From positions 1 through 64,000 of the forward strand of contig QLIY01000350.1 of the NCBI GenBank assembly GCA_003260075.1: a stretch of 64,000 nt of DNA. The letters run 5' to 3'. This stretch comes from Phallusia mammillata. Taxonomy: Eukaryota; Chordata; Ascidiacea; Phlebobranchia; Ascidiidae. The notes under the pieces are model-generated. The model made no database searches. It was not told where the DNA came from and worked only from the letters and a program-made list of their open reading frames with translations. The position numbers were made by a program, and so were the translations under genes. The stretch's first letter is position 1, and each line of letters begins with the position of its first letter. Positions 38,775 to 52,043 of the stretch are shown piece after piece.

Positions 38775-39389
38775 CAAAAGGTTAAGATTTGATAATTGGC
38801 ACAATTACTGCATGGGATAAATTGCTCTTCAGTAATGTACTGTACTGAAACTAAACAAGCCTACAAACCTTTTTTCACGTTAATAAGATACAATTTAAAT
38901 AATATAAACAAACATCATGAAACTTTTGAAAATCAAATGTGCAACACAGTAATTATTGTAACATACCCACTACAACTTCAGCAAGAAAGTACACCAATAT
39001 TAACACAGATCCAAGTCGAATTGATTTTGATTTTAACCATCGAGAACAAATTCCATTATCTTTTTCATTCTCTTCTTCCTCGTCCTCGTACATTTGACCA
39101 TTAATTAGTGAATAATCTTCCTGCATAGTTGACTCCACAGAAGATGTCTCCTTTGATGACATTGCCTTTGGCAGGTCTTTCAAAAATTAGTATTTGTTTC
39201 ATTAAAAAACTTTAGAATGATCCAAACACATGCATTTATGCGATTTAGTTATGGTAAAAATAGTATATTTTTTTTAGTTTTGTAAAGACAAATTAGTGGA
39301 AAGCATAAACCAACCCAAACAAAAGGTTTCTTCCATATCCTTTTTTACATTATATTGTCACATATTTGCAAAACTACTAAAAAAGAAAA

Positions 39390-40170
39390 TACTCCAATCT
39401 TCACACAGCACGCTACTGCGCTGGGTGCAAACAAATGGGGTTTGTTTCTCATTCTAGCTTTTTGAAGGCCTTAGTACCACGCTCACCATGTGCTGAGGAC
39501 ATTGCCACAATGGAGCGCTTAAAACTAAAGAGGTGGAAAGCACTATTATGTAGTCACTTCAGCTTGTCTATGGTAGCCATTGCTAATTATTCAGACATTT
39601 TTTACCTGACCATAAGGACTAAAATTTTCAACAGAAATCTATACCCGCCATGCCTGCTATATAAAACCTTAACTTTGCATGACACGCTTCTGTGCCAGGT
39701 GCAAACATTCTGGGGCTTGTATAACCCCGTTCTCAATGCGAACAGAGAATCTGTCGATTTTCCTCAGCACAACACTACCCCTGTGCCTTGTGCTCTGTCA
39801 TCACTTAACACTACACCCCCCCCCCATTCTGGGGCTTGTATAACCCCGTTCTCAATGCGAACAGAGAATCTGTTGATTTTCCTCAGCACAACACTACCCC
39901 TGTGCCTTGTGCTCTGTCACAATAGATCACTTAACACTACAGAGGTGGTAAGCACTTTTATGTAGCCACTCCACCCTGACTACCGTTGCCATTGCCAGTC
40001 AATTGGACATTTTTTAGCTGACCTGAAGGACTGAAATTTCCATCAAAACCTGAGCTTAACATGGCACTCTTTTGTGTCGGGTGCAAAAGATAGGGGCTTG
40101 TATAACCTTATTTCTTACTTTAAAGTGAAGAACTATTGATTTAGCTGTTTGACGGCTGCATTGCTAGTTG
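39390..40170 (+). repeat. Local repeat array upstream of copy B
   Basis: At least three divergent units share GCACGCT, TGTGCCAGGTGCAAAC, GGGGCTTGTATAACC and CTGTTGATTT-type blocks (about 39400-39480, 39600-39960, 40000-40160). 39707-39815 is additionally repeated at 39826-39941 around exactly C10 (39816-39825). The related single unit at 29680-29960 sits at the equivalent place upstream of copy A. Confidence 0.65.
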
Positions 40171-40224
40171 ATCACTACTGCCTTGGATAGATGATCTCAA
40201 TTTGGTAATTGGTGAAACACTAAT

Positions 40225-41265
40225 TTCATAGACCTCTCCAAGGCATTTAACACTATTGAAAATACCATACTAAAACACAAACTAAAACATTATGGTATAA
40301 GTGACGGGCCATTTGATTTGCAACTAAGTTTTGTAGCCAACAAAAAGTGATACACAAAAGTTAACAATGTTTTATTAAATACAAATAAACAATCACATGG
40401 CTTACCTCAGGCAAGCATATTGTCAGCACTATAGTTTCATGCGTATGTAAATGACCTACCACAAACCAGTCCCCTCCTATGCAGATTATTCACAGATGAC
40501 ACAACTATTTTGGCGGTCCGACTGGCATCCTCTTATTAACAGGGAATTAGTAACTGCCTATCAGCAAATAGCCACATTCCACATCCCAATCTTCTGACAG
40601 CTCACAATAGACCTAAACAAAATAATTCAATGTAGAATTACAGAAGCTGACATTTGGATTGGATGCAATAAGCTATCTAATAATTACGAGAAAACAATTT
40701 TATGTTACAATGAATATTCACATAGTTCGAATCAATCTCACCATTATTTTAAACTTTACATAGATGATGAGCTTAAATGGAAAAATGTAATATCAAAGAC
40801 AAAGATATCATCCAAAATAGCTTGGTCAAAGGATAATTGCTTGTCAACAAACCTACATGGTTACCTCTTTACTTTGCTTTGGTTTATCCACATCTTCAAT
40901 GTGTTACACTTGGGACGTAAATGAACACAAGACATTTTCATGTTTTTAATTAACGCCATGCTTCAAATGGAAATCTTAAAATTCATCTCATGTACAAATT
41001 CGAAAAAAATGCCTTCTGGCATCGACATCATTTAAATTGTATTTCAAACCAATATCATAAGTCCATGATCACAACACCAGGCTCAATAAATGCCAACTTC
41101 ATCATCCACAAGTGTCAGTACTAAAAACTCAGTTATAAAATGCCTACAATATTTTGCAGCTAACTATTTAGCCCAAATTCCGACTCCGTCGGGGTATTTA
41201 CTTATTCTTCTCCTACACGCAACATACAGTACAGTATCATAACATAAATAAAATAAACTCAACCA
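40225..41265 (+). mobile_element. Degenerate LINE reverse-transcriptase relic
   Basis: The plus frame from 40225 reads FIDLSKAFNTIENTIL, later GLPQASIL, YVNDLP and LFTDDTT, the order of motifs of a non-LTR reverse transcriptase (DLSKAFDT, GVPQGS, INDL, FADD); the active-site motif is TDD. Further on NKLSNNYEKT and LKWKNVI match the post-catalytic region of Jockey/CR1-like elements. In-frame stops (after NKK, SAL and ASSY) and later frame breaks show it is dead. An A-rich ATAAATAAAATAAA tail at about 41246-41260 marks the likely 3' end. It is absent from the unit-A flank, so it inserted in unit B. Confidence 0.8.
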
Positions 41266-41499
41266 ACATAAAATGTCATAAAGATTGCACAAACCTCAAT
41301 ATCCCTTGTTGACAAAAAAACGACCCTGACCGAGCACATGTGTTGTTTACAAAAAATCCAATGCGGCAGAAGAATCGTCAAGCGACAGGATTGCTTTTTT
41401 CCTCATTTTTTCATTCTGCTGCTTTACTGTTACCAATATTCACAAGGTAGGTTCAATTTTTGATGTCAAGCCGATACTTCCACACCCCTCCGTTTAGAT

Positions 41500-41940
41500 C
41501 TATTTCGCGTTCAAAATTCTTTTGCACATTGGCTTTACAAGTCAACATACGCTGTGCTGCGAAAACCGTCTCAACGTTCCGAACGAATGTGTTTATTTTC
41601 GGCTTCATTTGCCCACGATTGCACATTGATGATCAAAGGCATGCACGAATAATAAGATTGATAGAGTGTATATGAAATAAATAGGGCACAAACAACGATA
41701 AATCAACGACGATTTGGAAAGACTTGTGAAGTCACATTCGGTTGGCTTGTTGCATCATCAGTAATTCTTTTTGTAAGGAGGGGTCAATTCGATGGGAGGT
41801 CATGCTGCCACTTGATGTCGCTCGCGCACCACCGCCGTTCGGAATTTTTTCTTCATCCCCAACAAGCGTCAACTGGTACAAAGGTTGGAAATTAACGTTC
41901 AAATAAGTTTTTGTCCATTAAATGTATTGTGTAGTTCACG
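41500..41940. repeat. Upper end of segmental-duplication unit B
   Basis: 41560-41690 corresponds to 32270-32450 (GTGTTTATTTTCGGC, CCCACGATTGCACAT) and 41685-41940 to 33980-34230. Similarity stops near 41940, just before the vps11 terminal exon, so the duplication ended between the two genes. Confidence 0.7.
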
Positions 41941-42008
41941 TGGTGTGTTCGGGCGCTGTGTGTGTCATTTCGTCGTTGCACCAACAAAACAACCTTCGTT
42001 TATTGATT

Positions 42009-45000
42009 TCAAGCTACACAACCATGCAAGGAATGCTGGCCCTTTCTATCAAACATGAGTGACGTTTCAAATTCCTAGCAAGAGGTGCACAACTAAATAT
42101 TTGCAGGAAAGATGAAACACCCATTTCTGCTATGACTTTCTGCTGAACTGAAGGAATGTACTTTCGTTTTGAACGCTAATGAAGGTACTATATATGCGTT
42201 GTAAGCGCTGTGTAACTAGGAGCCAACTTGGCAGCATTTTGACCTCGTTCTTGTTTTTACAAAGTGCAACAAATCTGGCATACCACAGAAATGTATCATG
42301 TAAACAAAGTCTACACTTACCTTATTAAAGACCCCTTTGGAGAAAAAGTCAGCGATTACTGAGAAGCCATCTGACGATCTTTTAAGCTGGGAAAGGAATT
42401 GCTCGTTCAGCGCCAAACTGCTTGAAAGTGTCTGTGTACAAAAACTAATATTTACCAGAAAGGTAGTTTTCCTATTTGTGAATAATTTTTATGTACCACA
42501 TGTGCGTAAAAACACAAACCTGTTCCTGCTCTTTCAGCGACTCCATGATCTTCCTGTTGGGTCCAGCACACACAGGACACTCATCGTCGTTCTCTGCATA
42601 ACTCTCAAAGCAACTGGAAAAACTCAAACTATTTAATGCTCCGCTTCAAAAATTACAAAATAAGACTGCTCATGTCCGAAACAGTAAGAACTCGGAAATG
42701 CTTAAGAGTGGCATTTTTGATATTTTTAGGAACGTTACAGTTATACACAGGGTTGTAAGTTAAGCTGAGCGATTTGGGTCGGTTGAGGATTGCTTAAGTT
42801 GTACGAATAGGGCCTGATTCCTCACTACACACCGTTTGTGCCCAATTTCAGCAATTTCAGTTTGTGTCCTCAAGGGGCGGGAGGTTCCTTTCTTTACAAA
42901 AACAGACCCGCTTACAACTATGGTTACGCCTTTGCCAGTGGTGAGATTCAGCCGGTTCGCACCGGTTCTATAGGGCCGTCTCACGAAATTTTATGAGATC
43001 AGCGGACAGGTCAGCATTGCTGGTTACTGTCAATGGACTTTGTAACAGAACCGGCTAAAAGATAGGACATTTGTGACAGAACCGACTGAGCAAAAATTTG
43101 AATCCCACCACTGGCCCTTGCATTGTGCCACTCATATGTTAACACGACTGAAACGCTAGCGTCCAACAACAATTTCCAAAAACAGCCGTCCACTCCACAC
43201 TTAGAAAGCAGTCTCCAATACAAAACGGATACACAACCAAGAACTGCTGTTGGCCAATACTTACTGCTGATGGTATGCGTGTTGACACAAGAAATGCACG
43301 GCTGGTAACTCCAGATCATGGGTGCATAAACTGCATTTGGTCTCCTGGAAAATGGTGGCACTGCAAAGACACAATTTAACATTTTTTGTCCTACTACTCT
43401 AGGATAACATGGTTGTGATTCCAAAAATGCATTTCAAAGGTAAAAAAATCCAGGCCAAAGAGAAAGTAGGGTTTACAAAAGTTATCCAGGCCAAAAGTAT
43501 TAAATCCTGAGTCGTGGGACCGAGAACGGAGAGAAAATATCGTTTTGGGCTTTTGAATAAAAAGTTGCGCATCTATTTCTGTCTTGGTGATTGTTTTAGT
43601 GCAATGGTCTCTATAATTTCTTTCAACAGGCGGGCAATGCATCTCAAGAAACTACATGATATTATTGCAACATTTTCCACACTGAATAAGGCGGAGGCAA
43701 AACAAACCTCGTTTTTAGCGCTTCAATGTTCTTTTTCATTTTTTCTGTTGTCTCACGGTGTTCCTCAATGGAACGTTCATATTTCTTGATCTCATCCGAT
43801 TCCTGGCGTATACGGCGTAAGATGTAATCCTGAATGAAAAAAAAGAGTTATTTTCTGCACGTGTGCGAATGCATTAATAGTGTGTATTGTATTGATGCCT
43901 TATTCAGTATAATCATAAACAAATCAGAAAAAATAATTCTAGGACGCACATAAATCACAATAGACATTAAATGAAGAGTACACATTAAGTCAACTTAAAC
44001 TGTAAACTAACGGCAACTGAACTGAAAATGTACTAACACCATAACTCACGTCAGTCGCACATTTAGCTAATTTTTGATAGGTGACGCAAAGAGCACAAAT
44101 CCCTATTGAAAACTATATATCTCAAAATAAGCTGACAGATAGGCCTAATAGGGTTGGGATTGAGTATTGTCATTAAAAATTTAATGAAACTAACTCTAAA
44201 ATTTAGTTCCAAATGTAAAATTTTCAAAAACCAATATCCCAAAAGTAAACAATTCAGCTCCTGCGCCATCTATGGAGAATTGGCTAAATGTGCGACAAAC
44301 GTGTAAACAGACTTGAAAGCCATGTCATGAAGAAAACCAGTCATGCATGAAACTTAGTCAGGCATAAATGAAAGTGCAAGTATTAAATTTGACTGCTGGG
44401 GATAAATTTGAAGTTAACAGTATGTGTGCATTTAATATGATACAAACACATTTCAATAGAGTAACGTTACCTTGACTACGGAGAGAGTGGTCGACGGATT
44501 GCGAGAGAGAAGTTGAATGACCAGCAGAGGGGGCAAGAGATTATGCTTTTCGATATGTTTTAAAATAGTTAAGGTACATAAACCAAAAACATTACAAGAA
44601 AATCAAGAGATTTAAAACCTAACCCCAAACATGATTTTCCTTGACCATTTCAAGCTTGCAATATACTCGCATTTTCAGCAAGTTAAGTTGCTTGCTAAAA
44701 TATTATCTATCTTTCACACCTTGTTGCAGCAAATTATGACAAAGGAAAAGCTCTCCATATTCTTGGTACGCATCAGAGTTGTAAGGGGCCGAAATTGGGA
44801 CCCAAACTCAAAATTACAAGACCAAAACCCGGCCCGAAACACGTTTTTTGAAGGGCTCCGAAATGGGCCTAACAAGGTTGAAATTGCGGCACAAATGATG
44901 TCAAGCGTCAAGTCAGACCCTAATTTCAAGCCCGTTTTATTCGATTTAAATCCAAAATCTTACTCAAAAAGCCCGGTCCTGCGTATAACCCTTGTACAGC

Positions 45001-48000
45001 ACGAATAAAGCAATGCAGCCGCCATGGTTAAATACGCGCTTACTTACTTCATAGGGCGTACCAAAAACAGTTTGACTAGCAACTCCTACAACAAAGAATA
45101 TCAAAGGATATGAGTTAGGACTTGGGCGATGTGCTGACGACAGTCGCTGTCACGTTGCTGCGCGAAATACGTCAGCGCGTGTTGCCACAACGTGACGTCA
45201 CGGTCTCCATGACGACGACAGGTTTCGACGATGAGGCCGTGAGCTTCGTGGTCCATGTGGTAACGAAGGATCTGTTGGTAGCTGCGGGAAATTTACAGAT
45301 AATGTAAATCTTATGCCGATTTTCAAGTCATTCTTTATGTACAATAATAAAGATGCTTTGTGCGTTTCTTCGTGTAGTTTTGTGTAACCCCGTTATGCCT
45401 TTCCTGTTTTATAGGAAACATAAAAAAATAACTCAAATGATCATCAATCTCAAGGTACGTTCCCAAAACCTAGACATTTGTTTATCACCACCTAGATTTA
45501 GAAGAATCTAAAGGCTCGTGCAAATCAACGTTTTTTTTGCTATCGAACTTTTTCATAACTTGATTAGTTTGAATCATTTTGACTTACAGTCCTTGTGCTT
45601 CGTAAAGATATAGAATTCCCGGTCTAAAGTTGTGCATCTGACAAAGTACGAGAGCTTGGTCAGTGAGACTCTTTGAAGAAAAGTCTTTGAGCAATTTCAA
45701 CGTTGTTTCCTCAATATCAACCTTTTTCTGCGCAAAAAAAGTTTTCTTGAATAAACGATTGGTTGTCCCCCCCCCCCAATTTCAACGTTGTTTCCTCAAT
45801 ATCAACCTTTTTCTGCGCAAAAAAATAAAGTTTTCTTGAATAAACGATTGGTTGTTAAAAAACATGATGATGGTAAAATAACAATAAGAAAGGCGCCCAT
45901 TTAATTAATTTCTTTTTTCTAGGCGTCCATTAAATCACTTTCAAACGTTCGTTTCTGCAACAGGAGTTCTGCATGTTATTTATGATTGCCCTAACTAATT
46001 TCTTGCGTTTTAGCCTAAAAAGCACGACCACAAAAAAGTTTCTGCAGTGAGCCGCGCGTTTATAAGAATTTTACTGCCATAATAAAAACAAAATACAATT
46101 GATTGAGGCCTTTAATGCTTTTATGGGTAGTAAAGATATTAAGTCAGCAGTGTTTTTGCAACTGAATCAGCCAACACAGAATACATGTATTTCGCCCTTG
46201 TGAGCATCACGAGCCCTTTATTACATACAAGAGGTTACTTCTACTTCGTATAAACCTTTCGTAAAGAAACATAGTTAATCAGTGATCGACTACATGAAGG
46301 GAATAATCCAGTGCAAAAAAATAAATTTAAACTTTTTTTGGTTTGCTTGGTTTACTAGGTAAAGATAACATTAACGAACCTTTGCATTGTCAGTTTGATT
46401 CATTTTGTGCAGGTAGAGTTCCAGCAATGTGTTGAACACCGCTTCCGATGGTTTGTTGTCAGCCTGGTGAAAATGAAATATTTGAAAAAGATTTCAGTTT
46501 TACAGAAGGCATGTTAGTTAAGAACTGGATTGTTTCGTTATAGTGTTGGCCTTTTTCAGTCGAAATTCACTTCAACTTTCACACAGAAAATACCTGATAT
46601 TTTTTACCAACATCTCTTTTTATGCAAAACAACGAACAGAAGCGACTCTTTTTAAATTTACTTTTGCTGCAGACTATACACAGTAAACCTCGTCTATTCG
46701 CCTAATTCGGACAAAACTGGAGGTACAAATGATTTGTAATGAGCTACGCTAACGCTTTAGCTAACCGACATCGGTTAATCCGAATCTTCACTTGATGCGG
46801 ACAAATTCTTGTATTTTTTTAGGTGGCGGGATCAACCGAGGTTTGCTGTATTGCCAAACATAATCTGTTACTTTGTAAAAATACAAACGCGGAACCGTGG
46901 TGCATAAAAAGTTAACCCAGAACCTTAACCACAGCTTTCGTATTGGATAGTGACTTTACCATCACAGTGCATTTACCTGAATCAGATGTTCCAAGAACTT
47001 AACAAGCATTTCTGGCGTGTTGACGAATATGTGAATAAATTCTTCGCCGTTTGATTTTGATATTGGCCGACCATCGGCGTCATCGCTTGGCTGAGAACCA
47101 ATAGGACGATAATCTGAGTTGCCAAACAAATTCATTGTGTAACAAATGATAAAATGATGTTCAGTATACATTTTAGGACCAAGTTCAACAAATAATTTCA
47201 AATTGATGCTTTCACACACTTTACAATGTACCGATCACTTGTAAGCAAAGCAATAATTTACAATTTTACATTTTATGGCCTTGTCGGTATACTGAAGTTT
47301 TATAAGGAGCACCGTAAGATGTCATATATGTTAAAGTTTTATGTATAATCACCGCCACAATGCAAAAAGAAAGAAAAACAGCGAAATAATTGAGTCAAAA
47401 ACAAAACCGTATGTGTCAATATGTAAAATACGAAAACAATGGGCCCATTAAGAAAAATTAATAGTCAGTAAGATTACCAGTGCAGAGGTTCTTTAGCAAA
47501 TGCGTCGTTTCTTCAGGAACGTTGCACATCAGGACTTTACCATACTGCTTTACTGTACTTTCCGCCTGAAGAGCAATAGGAAACGTTGTACTTAATTGCA
47601 GTATGTCGAGTCCTTTTTATATCATATACTTGCAGATTTGGTATATCATGTACTTATAGGCCTGTAATAAAATACGACTTACCTCTTTAAACGGAAGTTT
47701 TTTGATGTAGGCTAGCGCTTTCTCATATTGGTGAGTGTCTTCCAGTTGAATTTTTAAATACCTGCTCAAAAAAATTAATGCAAAACTTTATTGAAACTTC
47801 AAGAGTATTGCCACAGTGTTTCATATTTTTATTTGGGTGCAAATAAAGCCAGAATAGCAAAAACACATTTAGACAATACAAGGAAAGGCAATGGGTTGAC
47901 AAATTATTTTTTAAGCTATTTCTTTAGCTATCTCCATAGTGAAAAAAAAATCATTTTGATTTAAACTTGAAAAGAAAAACCAATATGTCCTTCATTACGT

Positions 48001-51000
48001 GAACTGACCATTTATGTTTGTGGTGTTTTTCAGCAAGCTGTAATGCATGTTGGTGGTAGCCAGCCTGTCTGCAAACCTTGATGGCAGTTTCTACATCAAA
48101 GTGGAGTTCTGTTTCTGGGGTCTAAAAAAAAGACATTGAAATTTCCCTAATATCTGAGATAACTAAAATGCAGTTTGACATGACATGATTGAGTCAATGT
48201 TGCATATTTAGTATGTTTAAATTTTCGTCTAACTGGTGTACAAGAGCGTCAGAGTCATAGACTGACTTCCAGAATTACCAGGAGTTCAGCCTGTCCTTTC
48301 ACTTTTTGATTCTGCAACCCTGTAGTTAGATACTATTGTACAGTAAAAATGGCTTTCAGCAGAGATTAAGAGATACACACTATTAACTTCAATGGAACGT
48401 TTCAGCAACATCCATACATTACCATGATAAACTTGTTAAGATTTTCAACATCTTTTAGCTTTGTAAAGCAGTTGAGGAGTAAAGTTGTATGGTCCTCATT
48501 TGCCATTCCCTTCTCATGTAAAGCTTGTAAGTAGGAAGCTAAGTTGTGAATCCTCTGAGCATCCAAAAACTGAAAACCCAAAACTCAAGGTAAACAAATT
48601 TTCTATTGCAACGATAGTGTGCTAAATGCCAGAAAACACCCTAGTAAGCATCGAAGTGCCTTTACTGTACATATACACATTGCTCAATTTAATGAGTCAC
48701 CACATATATTCAACTGGGTGTCTATATTTTTCTAAGTATCTTACAACATAATTGTTTCTATAAGCAAAACAATTGGGTGTCCACAAATTTGGATGCATCG
48801 CATGAACAAATAAACATACTAAAATGTAGCAACTTTTTGGGGATTTAGATTACATTTGTTGAAACCAACCATTGTATTAACATTTCCTATCTGTGTTCTT
48901 TTTACATCATTAGGACAATTAAGATAAGTAGTACAAAAAATATTTGCAGTACAGCTACCTTTCTGATGATGTATGAAGGCTCCAGGTGGCCTATGGTCCT
49001 GATGTATTGGGTGATAGCATTGTCAAAATCACCCTTGCTATAAAGGTGATCTCCATACTGCGTAAAAATCTCAACTAGACCCTCTTCTCCAAGGTTTTGA
49101 CTCTTAGCAAGGTTTACAGCAAGGGAATACAAGTTTTTCTTAAACAGCATCTAAAAATCAAAGTATGTTAGTTTCAATGTAACTAGAAATAGACTTTCAC
49201 ATTCTATACAATATAGCCTATGTATTATAAATGGGATATAGGTTCACTCATAATTTGACACCAAGTGTTACAGGTTTTCCACAATACGAAACCTGTGAAT
49301 TTTGATTATGTACTGTAATACATTGAAAAGTGTGTTAACTGTTCTGAATGAAGGGTAAAACACAGTATTGAAAAGCACAGACAATTTAATCATAGCATCT
49401 CTGAATTTGGGCTGCAAAAGTTGGTTGATGTAAGAGGTGTAGCAGAGTTACAGGCAGATTTATGGTCAAACAAAAAAATCAGCACAACAATAAGACCCAC
49501 GCTAGCTAGCAACCCCATATGTATATCACCTCCAATTTTTGATGTATGTCAATCTCCTGCAAACAAACAAGACTGTTGTCAGCACCAAGAATATAAATTG
49601 ATCCCCACTCATAAAGAACTTCTTGCACTCCAGGCAGAGGAGCAGAATACGCTGTAAGCAAAAAAAGGTGAAAAAACTTCCCCTAAACTTATGAATCCAG
49701 CTAATCGAATAATCCATTTAATGGCATAGTAATCACCCTATCATTTAGTAAATTCATCTGCTTAATTCGGTCAACTGCATAAATCCTGGGCAACTGGCTA
49801 TGCAATTAGCCGGATTTGTCTGTGTTATTAAAACAACAATAATTTACATATATAAGCATTTTAAATTATATTAAGACTCACCAATTAATTTTTGTTTCAT
49901 GTCATAAATGGTGACCACATTTTTGTCCAGAAGTCGCATGGTGCTGCAAAGAAACAGAGCACATTGTTGACACAAACAATATTTAAAAAAAAACATTAAT
50001 CTACCTTGTAGTTGGAATTGAACCTTTTGCTTTGTCTTTGTACACCAAAACTAGATAACCACTGCCCCATTTGGCCATAATCTTTTCTCCTGCATACACA
50101 AATAAACATAAGCTACACGCTTAGGAATGAAACGTTTGTGTCACTTACCTTCAAAGACAAAACAAGAACCAACTGAATCTGGGTGGTAAAGATACACTGC
50201 ATCAGTTGCAGTGAGAATAAACTGATTGTCAAGAATTGAGTCGGAACTCATGCTGCAGCGAGGTGGGCAGCCTCTTCTGTCAAGCACATTCTGCACAAAG
50301 CAAAAAATACTGATTTGAACATATGACATTTAGAGGTATTTTTTCGCTTGTTATTTTTATATGAACTCTTTTTTAAACTAGTTTGCAGTTCACTAACCAA
50401 GCAAAATTTTTGTTACAAACTTTTCATTTTTAAGTACCACAAGCACAAATTTGTTCGATGAAATTAGTTCCCCCCCCCCATATGAACTCTTTTTTAAACT
50501 AGTTTGCAGTTCACTAACCAAGCAAAAATTTTGTTACAAACTTTTCATTTTTAAGTACCACAAACACAAATTTGTTCGATGAAATTAGTCTTTAGATTTA
50601 CTGTGATCGTCACAACAAGTAACTCATAAATTATAATATAGATCGAAGTTCTACTCACTAAAACATTTTCACAGTTTGAGAATCACTGATCTACGAGTAT
50701 ATTTTCAAGAATTTTTCTGACCTTTTTTGGTGACTTTTCTTGTAAGTTGAATGTAAACAGCATTCGTTCAGTTGTTGCAAAGAGGTGAATATTTTTACCA
50801 ACTCCATAAAAACTCAAACCAGTGATTGGGTCTGAGACATCAGTTGTCAAATGGACATTTTTGTTGGTGATTCTTACAATCATAAAAATGTTTAGAATCT
50901 AAACAAGTTCAAAGTATTTCACAGCTTATTACCTGTCTTTAGCAATGTCTCCTTTGTAAAGCACCACAGATCCTTGGACAAATGAAACAGCCATTAGTGT

Positions 51001-52008
51001 CAAGTTTTCATGTACAGCAAAGTCTGTCACCTGGAATTAGATACAAAAATTAAACACATTTTACAAGTGTAAAAATGTAATTATTTTAGCACAAACCTCA
51101 CTGGGAACATTATTACTGGGAATGGTGTTTTGGACTCTGCAACAAAATGGATTTCCTAGTTTGTCTTTTTTGTCTAGGTTCCAAACTTTAATTACAGGAT
51201 TTATTCCCATTTCATCCACCTAAAATTGTAAAGCATTGTTCTATATCTTTCATGAGGTTTTACTTTTCAGCAAAAAAGATCGCAAATTTATAGCTGTATC
51301 ACTTTGGCATTTACTTAGATTCAAATATAAAGTAGATGAATATATTTGTTTCTTTAAAATTGCAAAAAAAATGTTTTGTGTATTGACCAAGAAACAAAAA
51401 CCTTACCCCAACTGCAGCAAGAATGTTATGTTGCTTCAGCTGAAAAAGGTGAGTTACAACAATTTCAAATGCTTTGAATGATGAAACTTGAAAATTATGA
51501 TTGACTGAGTGGATACAACCTTGTGAGTGTATGAAATGTTAAGGATAATCCTTTTGCTGTGATTATGTCAGTGGTCCTCAAACGTTTGAAGCTTACAGTG
51601 CATTAACAAACTAAATTTTCTTTTTGCGGCACACATTGCAGGCTGACCATACAAAAGTTGTAAATAGAACAGTAATTTGCAAACTTTATTTTGGTGAGTT
51701 AGATTGATATTTGTCACAAAAAGAAAAAAAAGGGCTCTGAAACGTTGCTATGCACACCAGTATTTCCCCCCCCCCCACTTTATTTTGGTGAGTTAGATTG
51801 ATATTTGTCACAAAAAGAAAAAAAGAGCTCTGAAACGTTGCTATGCACACCAATATTTGATCATCAGGTCCTAATATGCTAGACAAATTTGGCAATATAA
51901 ACTAGGAAATACTTCATGGCAGATTTGGAAATCTCTCACAGCACACAGTTGGGTGTTACAGGGTAAATTTTCACGATCAATATACTGGTCCATAAAAGTT
52001 GTGCATAG

Positions 52009-52043
<35 letters not shown>

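Larger units (their letters stand above)
34600..39162 (-). pseudogene. slc30a1: SLC30A1-type zinc exporter, copy B, incomplete
   Basis: Tandem paralogue of 20453-28870. Matching exons: 38967-39162, 38516-38694, 37945-38074, 37508-37671, 37287-37403, [exon 6 absent], 36136-36265, 35633-35779, 34600-34630; exons 10 and 11 absent. Both HxxxD motifs and the His-rich loop remain, but membrane segment VI and the start of the cytosolic domain (exon 6) are missing, and joining exon 5 to 7 shifts the frame. The donor after exon 3 reads ATAAGC instead of GTAAGC. Yet every exon is open and all length differences from copy A are multiples of three (-12, -9, -3, +3, -12), so coding constraint lasted after duplication. 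Exon 8 holds an A10 run. It may be a recent pseudogene, a truncated expressed gene, or partly an assembly effect. Confidence 0.85.

Noticed and set aside
44631-45008. 125-codon plus-strand frame inside the vps11 U12 intron
   Set aside because: Composition (repeated CCGAAA, CCCGGCCCG words) and hAT-like word CAAGGGTTATAC at its inverted end suggest a repeat fragment; no domain and no matching target duplication.
8996-52043. C-runs as G-quadruplex or CRISPR-like spaced repeats
   Set aside because: A fixed run of ten C between unrelated, locally duplicated flanks is neither a repeat-spacer array nor a set of quadruplex motifs; the assembly-placeholder reading explains more.
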